DNA of 64,000 nucleotides. Origin: Exophiala sp. HKRS030 (taxonomy: Eukaryota > Ascomycota > Eurotiomycetes > Chaetothyriales > Herpotrichiellaceae). The notes beneath the pieces are model-generated. The model was not told the origin of the DNA. It saw only the letters and a list, made by a program, of their open reading frames with translations, and made no database searches. Where the stretch lies: NCBI GenBank assembly GCA_023897205.1, contig JAHWDD010000002.1:1612001-1676000 (forward strand), in the 5' to 3' direction. Position numbers and translations under genes: made by a program. This document shows positions 51,565 to 61,855 of this stretch, piece by piece. Positions within the stretch are counted from its first letter, which is position 1. Each line of letters starts with the position of its first letter.

Positions 51565-52788
51565 TTATGATCTCGTTTGCTCAACCCATCCGATCTTGAA
51601 CAATCGATACTCCCTCTCGTCCGTTCGGCCCACCCCCCTCTGCTTTGCAAGATTTTCGATACTCAGTATTTGCAGTTTACGGCCAGGTTCATTTCTCAAC
51701 TCCTCGCGTTGGGCTGATCTAAAGGCTGCCTCCACCGTCTGAACCAAGCCTTCGAACCGACCGCATCCGCGCACTGAGACAAGCAACCAGAATATGCCTC
51801 GGGGAGCCAGTAGATGCGCAGCACATTCCCGCAATGCAAGGGCATGGTGAACTTCATACACCACATCGGCGGCGATAATCACATGTGCCTTTTTATCCAG
51901 AGGTGCATGGCTGTGCGGCTCTCCCCAATCCAGCGTGCACGTTTGAATATCCGCCTGGTGTCCAGGCAGCTCCACTTTGAAGTTGGACGCAATGTTTGCG
52001 CGAAGGTTTGAAAGCACAGTTTGATGGTAATCTGTCGCAACGATGGTGAAATTCTCGATACCAAGGGCTGGTAGCAGTTTGGCGAGGGTAAGGCTGACGA
52101 GGCCGGTGCCAGCGCCGAGTTCGATGATGCGTGGTGCGGAAGGCAAAGAGGCTTGCGTTAAATCGAAACGACATGGAGAACGACACAAAAGATCGGACAG
52201 GACTATGGAGGCTCCCCAAGTCTGCAGACCAACGTCGGTATGGTCTTCACCTTTCAGTGGATCGTCGTTGAGTCGAATGCAGATTTGTTTGGGTGATCCT
52301 GCAGACATGGTTTGAGGGATCTCGAAGGTAAAGTCTCTTGTCAGGGCTTCTTCATCGGAGTCAGAGGAGGTGACTGAGTTGTTGAAGCATACCAGGATCG
52401 AAGCAGCATCCTCGATGAGAAGGTCGCGTACATTCTCCGATAGGAGCGTCATCTCTTCGGCACGGGCCATCACCGTCGTCAACCAGCGTGTGGCAAGCTG
52501 TTTTTCGAACTCGTCCATCACAAACATCTCAACGGCAGTTTCCACGGCGTCATCGTCGTCACTGTCCTCAGATACATAACCAGAGTCGACAACGGGTGTA
52601 GAGATGGGCTTGATCAATGATTTCGGCGTCCCGACCGTCTTGAAGTCAAGGACAGTCGGCAGGGGTCGGTAGAGCAAGCGTAGATTTTGCAAGGCCGTCT
52701 TCAATTGCCCTTCGGTGACCAACTCTGGCGAACGTAAAGATGGCAGGCTGGAGGCAGTGGCCGCCGACGCCGAACCAGCTAGCCTCAT
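51565..52788 (-). CDS. Class I lysine methyltransferase (Efm2-like, Methyltransf_16)
   Basis: Single exon, 407 aa. The N-terminal half (about 1-190) is family-specific and contains an acidic segment (SEDSDDDDA). The catalytic half begins at about DVGLQTWGASIVLSD, then motif I IIELGAGTGLVSLTLAK binding SAM, VATDYH in motif post-I, and IIAADVVYEVHHA, the DxVY form of the METTL21/Efm family. The size and the long N-terminal arm resemble Efm2, which methylates a lysine of translation elongation factors eEF2/eEF3 in yeast; another protein lysine target is possible. Two CCAAT words lie at 52905 and 52919, 120-135 bp before the start. Cytosolic. Confidence 0.85.
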   Translation of the reverse strand: MRLAGSASAATASSLPSLRSPELVTEGQLKTALQNLRLLYRPLPTVLDFKTVGTPKSLIKPISTPVVDSGYVSEDSDDDDAVETAVEMFVMDEFEKQLATRWLTTVMARAEEMTLLSENVRDLLIEDAASILVCFNNSVTSSDSDEEALTRDFTFEIPQTMSAGSPKQICIRLNDDPLKGEDHTDVGLQTWGASIVLSDLLCRSPCRFDLTQASLPSAPRIIELGAGTGLVSLTLAKLLPALGIENFTIVATDYHQTVLSNLRANIASNFKVELPGHQADIQTCTLDWGEPHSHAPLDKKAHVIIAADVVYEVHHALALRECAAHLLAPRGIFWLLVSVRGCGRFEGLVQTVEAAFRSAQREELRNEPGRKLQILSIENLAKQRGVGRTDEREYRLFKIGWVEQTRS

Positions 52789-53395
52789 AATCGACTTCGT
52801 TTTCTTCTATGCATGTCTAATAACATCGATAACTACTACGGTCGTTTGGAATCTGTGCGGTGTGGACAATTATAAGGAAAAAAATGTTTGAAGGCGTTGT
52901 CCAACCAATAACAATTCACCAATTTTGCACAAGGCTACGCACGACGAGGGAAAAAAATTAGCACACAGAACTGACTAACCGTGCCGCAACTCAACGGAGC
53001 CATCGGGCCGGGTCTCAATCGATGGAGGCAAATCATGGCTTTAAGAGTAGTCTAGACTTGTTCAATTTGGGAGGCTAGATCAATGCACGCCCTCCCTGCG
53101 GCGTCCATATGATACACTGGACACATTGAGGATTGTCATGATTTGAACCCTCGAAGTGGATCAAATATACGGCCAGAATCTTGGCAAGCAGGAAACCATT
53201 AATTGGTCAGGACCCAAATACCTCGATACCACATCAGTGATCTGGAGCGGCTATTATCTCATCCTACAGGATCAGTGAGTCACCGAGCTCTTCTCACCTT
53301 TGCGATGACGAGACAAGATCATATGGGCTGAGCAGAAGAGCTTGAAGCATTCCTCTCTGTAGTTCTGTCCCTCTTCCTCACACAAGAAGTCGAGA
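52789..53395. promoter_or_regulatory. Divergent promoter region, methyltransferase / serine hydrolase
   Basis: 607 bp between head-to-head starts. CCAAT words at 52905-52909 and 52919-52923 near the methyltransferase start; HAP-complex binding is only an inference. Confidence 0.45.
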
Positions 53396-55056
53396 ATGGA
53401 GAGCTTCGAATCTGACGCCTTCACCAACCGCGTTCAGGCCTTGATGAACCAACATCATGTGCCTGGAGTCTCGATCGCGTTGGTGCAGAATGATCAAATC
53501 GCAAGCCGAGGCTATGGCAGTGCATGCCTTGACCCGCCAATTCCATGCACGCCAGACACGCTGTTTGACATAGCGTCGTCCTCCAAATCATTGACAGCCG
53601 GATGTGTTGGCTTGCTCGTCGATGATGATGAACGATATCCTGAAATCCGCTGGGACACCATTCTATCGGAGCTTCTCCCAGAAGATTTCGTGATGCCCGG
53701 TGTTGGATATACTGAAGGTGTCACCATTGAGGACATCTTGAGCCATAGAAGCGGAATGCCTTCGTAAACAGGTCCACCGCCATTCCCTGTCAGTGCGATA
53801 CCCTAACACATCATCACAGTCACGACAGCTCTTACATGGGTCCACGAGCGGTTTACCCTGACGACGCACGGTCTGTGACGAGAAATCTGCGAAACCTGCC
53901 GGTCGCTGCACCTATACGGTCAAAGTACATGTACTGCAATATGATGTACACGGTCGCATCGCATCTGGTTGAAGTGAAAAGCCGGCAAAGCTTTTCCGAC
54001 TTTCTACAAGATCGCATATTTGAGCCGTTGAATATGCCGTCGACGAGCTTGCAGCCTTCAAGGGCACGAGGCAAGGGCCATGGTCCTCGTATCGCAATGG
54101 GGTATCAGTGGAACAAAACAAAATCTACATATACTGAGCATGAGAGTCCAGATTGCCCGGAAGGTCAAGGGGCAGGCTCGATCATCACCAGTACCAATGA
54201 TTTCATCAAATGGGTAAAAGCCCTCATCGACCACGAAACGCCAATCACTCCCCGTTTGTACCAAGGTCTTGTTAGATTGCGTACCTTTACGAATCCGGGC
54301 ATGCAAAGACTCAAAAAGCATACATCTCCCAAAGCCTACGCCGCAGGGCTCGAAGTGTACTTTTATCGCGGCGCTATGGTAATAGGTCACGAAGGATGCA
54401 TTGATGGCTTTGCGAGTCGTTTCTTCTTTTTGCCTGATTTCAGGTTCGGCGCTGTTATACTTACCAATTCGGACGACGGCACAGGACTGACCACCATCTT
54501 GGCTCGAGAACTAATTGATAGCCTACTAGGCTTTGGCGGCAGTAATCTTCCTGGCACGTCACGGCTTCCGACACGAAGCAAACCAAAGAAGACCCAAAAG
54601 CCAAAATCCGCTACCACAACCGAGACTTTAACCACAACGGACGGTACCAACCAGATTGAGAATGACTCAGAGAGCGATCATGTAAGCGATACTACCACTC
54701 AAGATATGTCCAACCCTGATCCTGCATCGACACCCAAACCCTCCGAGTCACCGATGGAGCAGCTTCATGCCCTCAGGGGCGAATACACCAACCCGGGCTA
54801 TCACACCTTTGTCGTGCAGGTAAAAGACAGTAAAGTCTTTATCGACGCTTCCGATCGCTCGACTGGGTTCTTTCTCACCTTTGATCATATTAGGGATCAA
54901 ACAGAGTATGTCGCTCACTTCCACCCGTCCTTGGATGAGGATAGCTTCGAGGATATACGAGCTGAATTCGTTTGGGAGAATGGTAGAGCCGTGAGAATGG
55001 GGCTTCACATGGAGCCTGTATTAAAAGAGCTGATCTGGTTCGAACGAGTGGATTAA
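53396..55056 (+). CDS. Beta-lactamase-like (class C type) serine hydrolase
   Basis: Two exons: 53396-53763 and 53820-55056, 534 aa. The apparent stop at 53765-53767 falls inside a 56-nt intron; splicing joins SHRSGMPS to HDSSYMG, a normal family stretch, so this is not a frameshift. Catalytic SxxK is S61-S-S-K64 and the YxN motif is Y161-C-N163. The third motif is HEG near residue 330 instead of KTG, as in many esterase-like members of the family. A Ser/Thr/Pro-rich linker (about 390-455) leads to a C-terminal about 100-residue domain like the DUF3471 tail. No signal peptide, so cytosolic. Likely an esterase, peptidase or amidase; in fungi such genes often sit in metabolic clusters. Confidence 0.88.
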
Positions 55057-55554
55057 AGGCATGAGCCTTTTGATACGGGGAGAAGAATGCGCATCTATTT
55101 CGTCCAAGCATGTACCCAGAAAGACAACAGACCACGTTTGCACCAATGCTAAAATATCTGAAGCGCTTTCCAATTTTCTCTTGAAGTTTAAGATGGCTTT
55201 GAAGATCCTCATCACTACGCTGAGTAATCACATCTGGACAAGGCTATCCCACTGCGACCTACCCCTGCAAGCGCAAACTACTTTATCATTTCTCTCCAAT
55301 TGGCAGTCATTTTCCCTTATCGACCAAGCTGCAGGATCGATGCATCATCGTCGTCTTGAACACGGCCGGCCTTGTCCGTGCTAGAGATTCTCGGATAAGT
55401 GCACAAGTGCTGGGAGTGTGTGCGACGATCCTATGGAGAGTGTGGTCTTGGTCGTACAAGCATCTCTCTGATCGTTCCCTCGAGCTATCACCACACTTCC
55501 CTGGGATCACATAGATGTACAGCCCCCTCACCACCATAACTCAGCACATGCGGC
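55057..55554. other. Intergenic, serine hydrolase to amidase
   Basis: Same-strand neighbours, 498 bp apart. No supported feature. Confidence 0.5.
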
Positions 55555-57365
55555 ATGATGGTACATCTACGACTCATTCTGGTTCTTCATATTGTTTTTG
55601 ATGTCGTCCACGCCTTTGGGGGTCTTTCAACTGCTGATGTTTTCCCGCTATTGCAAGATGCGAATACTACGGAGCTCTTTCCCATGCCACAATGTGGGGC
55701 GTTTCAGCTTCAAGAGGCAACAATTGACCAGATGCAGTCTGCCATGAGCAATGGTTCAGTCACATCAACTCAGCTGGTACTTTGTTACTTGGAAAGAGCC
55801 TACCAGACTCAGAATTATCTAAGGTATGGACAAAAAGCAAATCAGCAGGTCCAAATGACCCCCGCCGACTGACTGACGACGGTACGATCAGTTCCATACT
55901 GGAATTCAATCCTGATGTACTATCCATCGCCCAAGCTCGGGATCACGAGCGAAGGCAGGGCAAAGTCAGGGGTCCACTCCATGGTATCCCGTTCATCGTC
56001 AAGGACAACATTGCCACGAAAGACAAACTGGAGACTACAGCTGGTAGCTGGGCTCTGATCGGGAGCATCGTCCCCCGCGACGCTCACGTTATCTCTAAAC
56101 TCCGCGACGCCGGTGCTGTCCTGTTTGGAAAAGCCTCCCTCAGCGAATGGGCCGACATGCGCAGTAACAACTATTCGGAGGGATACTCTGCACGTGGCGG
56201 CCAGTGTCGGAGCGCATACAACCTCACCACAAACCCAGGCGGAAGTAGCTCAGGAAGTGCCGTCGCCGTTGCCGCGAACGTCGTCGCATTTGCCCTCGGG
56301 ACCGAAACGGACGGCAGCGTCATCAACCCTGCCGAGCGCAATGCTATTGTGGGCATCAAGCCTACCGTGGGTCTAACTTCTCGAGCCGGTGTCATTCCCG
56401 AGTCTGAACATCAAGACACGGTGGGCACCTTTGGTAAAACTGTCCGCGATGCCGTGTATGCACTCGACGCCATCCATGGAGTCGATCCCTCGGACAACTA
56501 TACATCCGCCCAGCAGGTTCCGGGTGGTGGATATGTACAGTTCATGACGACCAAAGATGCCCTCGCCAATGCCACCTTCGGCCTACCCTGGCAAAGCTTC
56601 TGGGTTTATGCGGACGAAGAACAACAGAATCAGCTGCTCGAGCTGCTCGAGTTGATCCGCTCGGCAGGCGCAACCATCATCAACAATACCGAGATCACCG
56701 ACTACGAAACCATCGTATCTCCAGACGGCTGGAACTGGGATTATGGCGGGACCCGCGGGTATCCCAACGAGTCTGAGTACACCGTTGTCAAGGTCGACTT
56801 TTACAACAATATCAACAAGTACTTGTCTGAACTATCCAACACAAACGTGAGAACCATCGAGGACTTGGTGGCTTACAATTACGACAACGACGGTACCGAA
56901 GGTGGTAACCCGTGGCCACTGGGCACACCGGCGTTTTACTCTGGACAAGACGGGTTTTTGGCATCGTTGGACTCGAAGGGAGTCATGGACTCGACTTATT
57001 TCCAGGCCCTTGGGTTCTCACAGACGTCGACTCGTGACGGGATTGATGATGCGCTGAGGGAGAAGGGACGACAGAAGAACCAGAGGTTGAACGGTTTGCT
57101 TGTTCCACCTGACGTAGGTCAGACTTACCAGGTCGCGGCCCAGGCAGGGTACCCCATGATCACGCTCCCCGCGGGTGTGAGGAGCGTGAGTGGCATGCCT
57201 TTTGGGCTGGCGATCATGCAAACGGCGTGGCGAGAGGACGAGTTGATTCGTTGGGCGAGCGCCATTGAGGATTTGCAAGTGACGAGTGGAACGAAGAGGA
57301 AGAGGACCCTACCGACATGGAGAGGTTGGTTGGAAAGGAACATTCCTGTCGTTTCCGATTTTTAG
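55555..57365 (+). CDS. Secreted amidase-signature family protein
   Basis: Two exons: 55555-55823 and 55892-57365, 580 aa; the short frame's stop lies in a 68-nt intron with a triple CTGAC-like branch region. The N-terminus (MMVHLRLILVLHIVFDVVHA) is a signal peptide. The amidase-signature core has catalytic K127 (IVKDN), the Gly/Ser loop GGSSSGS with the cis-Ser near 208, and the nucleophile S232 in ETDGSV; spacing 24 between the two serines fits the family. N-glycosylation sequons are present, consistent with secretion. Expected reaction is hydrolysis of an amide to acid plus ammonia or amine. Substrate unknown; the lactam-type locus lies 50 kb away, so a link is not supported by position. 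Confidence 0.9.
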
Positions 57366-58208
57366 ACCTACCTACGGAAAACCCAGTTTGGAAAAAGTAT
57401 CTCAGGATGGTAGTAGTACATACCGAGTGGTGTCTACCTCAGGTAAGGGTCATTCTGTTTTGTTCTGCTCATCAGAGCCCTTCGTCCTTAACTCCATGTC
57501 CGACGCTTAGAGCCGAACGACTTGTCAAGAAGAGAAAAAAAGGAAGACGGTTCTTGTTAGACACAAAGGTGATTTGCCCTTCTTGAACCCGATTTACTCT
57601 GAGTAGCAACGGAGAGCAAGGAGTATGGAGTAGGGACCCATGTCAAAGAGCAGTTGAACTTGTTCTACCCATAGCAACATTCGGCCCGAACGTGCATATG
57701 AATCTACTGTGATATCCAATCACATCACTACACTCGTCACTCATGGTTGAAAATATTACCTCTTTGTGATTGTCCCGACGGGCCGAATGGAACATTTTAG
57801 TCTACACCATCATCCATGTCCCTGAATGCTTCAACACTCCATCCATACATTCACTCATTCTCCCCCCCCCCTCTCTCTCTCTCTTCTCCTTCCCTTCTCT
57901 CGCTGTGTTTGTGACTTGGACGAAAGAGAAAGAGACCGGAGATAAACACCTTGGTCATAACGGACATAAGATTGATCCCATGTCTGAAATGCATATGCAC
58001 GAGCATCGGACTTTGGAGGAGGGGAGATTCCAGTCCCGAAGAAGACCTGGAGCTCATTTACGAAACTTAAGTGGTAGGTGGTGGTGGTGGTATATATATG
58101 TAGGGGTAGTTTTGCTTTCTGGGACGCTTCTCTCCTTCTCTCCTTCCCTGACCACCATTACCCAAACAAGCACACGAGATATAACAGCTCAAAAGAGGGA
58201 AAATCAAA
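57366..58208. other. Intergenic, amidase to SnoaL-like gene
   Basis: Ends in a CT-rich stretch (57861-57900, mixed C and CT run) in the likely promoter/leader of the SnoaL-like gene. A frame at 57770-58405 overlaps the gene in another phase and is rejected. Confidence 0.5.
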
Positions 58209-58682
58209 ATGGCCGGCTCAGCCCTCCCATACAATATCCCATCTCTGACCACAAGAGAGTCCGTCGTCGATGCCCTCTACCGCGCCATTCAGGGACTCGA
58301 CACCAACGACCGCGCACTCTTTCAGTCGGCCGTGACGGACGACATGACCATGGAGATCCCCTTTGTCGGGAGCATCTCGGGTCCAGGTATCGACAAGATG
58401 TTTGAGGGGGTGGGGCCCATGGACACCACTCACGCCATCAGCAACGTGAGGGTTCATGTCGAAGAAGACTCCAAAACGGCCACCGTGACGGCCTACGCGG
58501 TCGCCCAACACTTCAAGGCCGGCGAGGGCTCGGATCCGACTTCTCCCAATCTCTTGGCCGGGGCCATGTATACGCTCGCTCTGGTCAAAGACGACAGCCA
58601 AGATCTGTGGAAGGTGAAGAAGTGGGTGGCCGAAATCAAATGGAGACAAGGGGATCCGTCAATCATGACTTGGCGGGATTGA
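58209..58682 (+). CDS. SnoaL-like / NTF2-fold protein
   Basis: Single exon, 157 aa, start with AAAATGGCC context at 58209. The fold is suggested by length and by the pattern of a first helix (ESVVDALYRAIQGLDTNDRALF), an MEIPFVG strand, a DKMFEG helix and a final sheet with WKVKKWVAEIKW. This is the SnoaL_4-type arrangement, found in small ligand-binding or cyclase/isomerase-like proteins. No secretion signal. Fungal genes of this type are often of unknown function. The gene begins 843 bp downstream of the amidase, same strand. Confidence 0.8.
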   Translation: MAGSALPYNIPSLTTRESVVDALYRAIQGLDTNDRALFQSAVTDDMTMEIPFVGSISGPGIDKMFEGVGPMDTTHAISNVRVHVEEDSKTATVTAYAVAQHFKAGEGSDPTSPNLLAGAMYTLALVKDDSQDLWKVKKWVAEIKWRQGDPSIMTWRD

Positions 58683-59484
58683 AATTAAAAAAAAACCGGA
58701 TCTCAGGATATATCGGTGTATGTGTCCAAGGTGTTCGAAAGGTCAGATAAGCATATCGGTCCAGCCTACACAACAACAGACCATCTTGACAGGTAGAATG
58801 CAATGTTTTTGGATCCTTCAATTTATAATTTTCGCAACATCCTTGACAAAAGGCAATGTTTTCGAATTCTTTGAATTGAGAAACCCCACGCCATGCTTGT
58901 AGACGCTGGAGTGAGAGTAGACAGATGTATGGACTAGGTATGCTAGGATCCCAATGTTGACGGGTAAGAAGGCGTCCAAGTGAATATTAGACCAATTCAA
59001 AGCACGGCCTTCGTTGTAGCCGTGAGCCCCTTTGATAACTCCACTATACATACCGAGTCTGGTGATACATGGAGACGATGTCAGTAATCGATTGCTGCAA
59101 TAGTTGGCTAGCTTGATTGTTATCAAAAAAACCAGTAAAGATGCTCTTGAATAGAGGTGACCGTCATATCTGTCGTTGCGGACGCTGGGGAGATAGAGTC
59201 GGGTTCCATTCTTGCCATAAAATGATGTTGTTTCAGACAAGGCAATCCAGAGAAATGTTTCAGTCAGTGACGGGAAACCCTTGATACCAGCTTCGTGCCG
59301 AAGAGTAGTCCAGAAGCCTGTTTGACCGACTTGATGCCCTGACGCTGGGAATTCTTGCATTGCATGGCGTGTATGTAGTCTCCCTGATCAGTCAACCTTG
59401 AGTTTGATAGAGGTTGCATCGTCTAATTTTGAGGCCGGTGAAATCTCTACCACATACCTCGATATGAATTTGGCTTTCCGACTC
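58683..59484. other. Intergenic, tail-to-tail, with an orphan ORF
   Basis: A 180-codon minus-strand frame with an ATG start (58818-59360) lies here. It matches nothing I know, and its composition is not convincing, so it is not called. Confidence 0.4.
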
Positions 59485-59964
59485 TTACAGATTTCTTTTC
59501 TTGTCATCCTCCTTTGATCGACTCCCAAATCCATAGGCAAGACCACCTCCAATAAGATTGGCCAGGCATAAACCCATCGTCGCTCCTCTAATTATACCTC
59601 GAGTGCCAAACTTATTGAAGAGTCCAACACGTCTTCGGCTTGCAAGCACCAAGTATGAGCCACTCAAAGCAGCTGTCGTGCCAGCGCTGTCAATTTTATA
59701 TCCTTGAAGATTGAGGTACGTAGAAAAGAGGAGCATAGGCGGGAACAACATAGGGAGTGGCTGAAAAGGTCGGGCATGTTGAGCAAAGATGAAAGTAGCG
59801 AGTAGAGCAGGAGGAACAGGGTTCTCTATCAGGAGTGTAAGTAGATATTCTGGAAGCAGTCAACGGATGCAAAGTGCATAGCGCTGTAGAGACTTACCTC
59901 CCCATTTCTTCGCTGTTTGAAGAAATGACTGCTTGACTTCTTCTTGCTTTTGAGGATCGGCCAT
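59485..59964 (-). CDS. Aim19-like small mitochondrial/membrane protein
   Basis: Two exons on the minus strand: 59898-59964 and 59485-59849, 143 aa; the intron is only 48 nt. Joined, it reads KKWG-EYLLTLLIENPVPPALLA, with no stop. The middle carries two to three short hydrophobic segments (about 24-45, 58-75, 105-125) with small-residue patterns AALSGSYLVLA and LCLANLIGGGLAYGFG, and the C-terminus is hydrophilic and basic (SKEDDKKRNL). The layout resembles yeast Aim19, a mitochondrial protein of unknown function. The assignment rests on overall pattern, not a strict motif. Confidence 0.6.
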
Positions 59965-60301
59965 GTTGATCAGAGGTCTTTGTTATGATGGAGGAGGATT
60001 CTAAACGAAGACCAAATACAGAACTGTAGCTTTGTTGCGGAAACTGCGTCATGGTGTTTTAGAAATACGTCCCTTAGTGAACGGCAGAGCGCGAAATGAT
60101 GCGGGCAGTTCGACTTGCAACCCACTAGCGGCCGTCGCCAAATACACCTTCATCGACCTTGAGACCACCTTTGCCAAAAGATTTCCTTCAACGACACTGC
60201 TACTAGAGATATCGAGGCGATCATCCCGAGACGTTAAATTCGGTCGCAGCTCAAAACCCATCCGTCTCGATTCGCCCATCGCCGAAAAGACTGACTGCGG
60301 T
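59965..60301. promoter_or_regulatory. Divergent promoter region, Aim19-like / DnaJ
   Basis: About 337 bp between the two starts. A frame in phase with the DnaJ gene runs back to a TTG at 60032; this part is likely 5' leader. Confidence 0.45.
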
Positions 60302-61457
60302 ATGTCCGCCTCGGCCTCTGGCTCTGATGCCAGGGCGAACGGCTCAGCCACCTCACGAGATCATAACCAAGGCAACCAAGACCGAAAATATACACCTCAG
60401 CAGAAAGCCGAAGTCATTCGAATACGGAGATGTAGTCCTACCGCTTTCTACGAGATCCTCTCCGTCGAGAAGACAGCAAGTGACGGAGAAATTAAAAAGG
60501 CCTACAGAAAAATAAGTCTTTTGACGCACCCGGATAAAAATGGATATGATGGAGCCGACGAGGCTTTCAAGAGTCAGTACACGTCTTAAGTCTACAGTAA
60601 CCGAGAGTTGGTGTTAACGGCAGCAGTGGTATCGAGAGCCTTCCAGATATTGTCCGATGCAGAGAAGAAAACGAAATATGACCAATTTGGGGGTGACCCA
60701 GATAGTCGCTTTTCAAGCGGTGGTGCTGCGAGCGGTGCCAGTCCCTTCAGCGGGTTTGCGCGTTCCTCAGGCAGAGGGCCTATGTACGAGGATGAAATAT
60801 CGCCTGAGGAACTCTTCAATAGGTTCTTTGGTGGAGGGATGAATGGCGGCTTTGGCTTCGGTATGTCCCATTACAACCCTTGCAGACAAGTAGCTCACCC
60901 ACTATCTAGCACCTGGCGGTTTTGGAGGACCGCAATTTGTCTTCAACATGGGCGGCGGCCCCGGTTTCACAGTGCACCGCATGGGTGGTGGCACACCGCG
61001 ACGAAGACCGAGAGATGCAAATGCGGGCCCTCCGCCTAGCGGTTTGTCTGCACTGACACAGCTCCTGCCGCTGTTACTGTTGTTCATATTACCTTTACTT
61101 TCTTCATTCTTCTCTGGGTCCGGCGACACTGGACCACAAGTTCGATTTGACTCACCAGTTCCACCACATACAATGCGCCGGGTTACGCCACAGTACAAGA
61201 TCGACTATTTTGTTAACCCTGCTCAAGTTGATGGATACACGTCGAGGCAGTTTAGCAATTTGGATCGGCAAGCTGAGGTGGATTATATATCAAGTCTCAA
61301 ATATCAGTGCGAGAATGAGGTTCATCGGAAGCGACATGAGATTAACGAGGCAACTGGATTTTTCTTTACCGATGAAAACAGACTGAGGAGGGCTCGGGAC
61401 ATGCCTATGCCTGGTTGTCGACGCTTAGATGAATTGAAGATTACGCGGCAGTATTAA
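60302..61457 (+). CDS. DnaJ/Hsp40, Hlj1/DNAJB12-type ER membrane co-chaperone
   Basis: Three exons: 60302-60572, 60627-60860, 60910-61457, 350 aa; introns of 54 and 49 nt. The J domain begins at about 47 (TAFYEILSVEK) with HPD at 76-78, and continues across intron 1 into VSRAFQILSDAEKK. A Gly/Phe-rich region follows. One membrane segment (TQLLPLLLLFILPLLSSFF, about 245-265) precedes a C-terminal DUF1977-like domain in the ER lumen (YFVNPAQVDGY, CENEVHRKRHEINEATGFFF). This is the layout of Hlj1 and DNAJB12/14, which present substrates to Hsp70 for ER-associated degradation. In this window it lies immediately before Ufd2, another degradation factor. Confidence 0.9.
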
Positions 61458-61855
61458 AGGTGGTCGTTGACATCGGGGGTTTAGATCGCATTATTGTTGG
61501 GAGTTGGCGGCGCAACAATTCAATCGAGATGCGAGACTCTCAGTCAGTTTGCATAGCGTGTACAATGACCTTTATCCTGCATATACTTGAACAAAATCAT
61601 ACTCCGTATTCAGTACAAGTAAGTGAGGCTCACTGGGACACAAGGCTGCAAGGCTGTGCGATAGAGCCATTCGGCCAATGAATTGAGTAGCTAGGCACCT
61701 TCTATGGACGTCACCGGGCTTCGATAGGCGGCATCAGGCTGCGGCTGGAAATATACTACGAATACTGGTCGTATCTCCGACTTCATTACCCCAAGATCCT
61801 TCTTCCGCCTCTACAAACCACCTCCGCCACATTTGTCATCTATCCTATCACAATA
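61458..61855. other. Intergenic, DnaJ to Ufd2
   Basis: 398 bp; includes TACTCCGTA at 61600-61608. No supported ORF. Confidence 0.5.

Noticed and set aside
53764..53819. Apparent premature stop or frameshift in the serine hydrolase gene
   Set aside because: GTAAAC...CAG borders and restoration of the family stretch SGMPSHDSS show a normal 56-nt intron.
55824..55891. Apparent stop in the amidase frame
   Set aside because: A GTATGG...CAG intron with CTGAC branch sites joins NYL to the downstream SSILEFNPD; the gene is intact.
57770..58405. 211-codon frame before and over the SnoaL-like gene
   Set aside because: Overlaps the real gene in another phase and contains its CT-rich leader.
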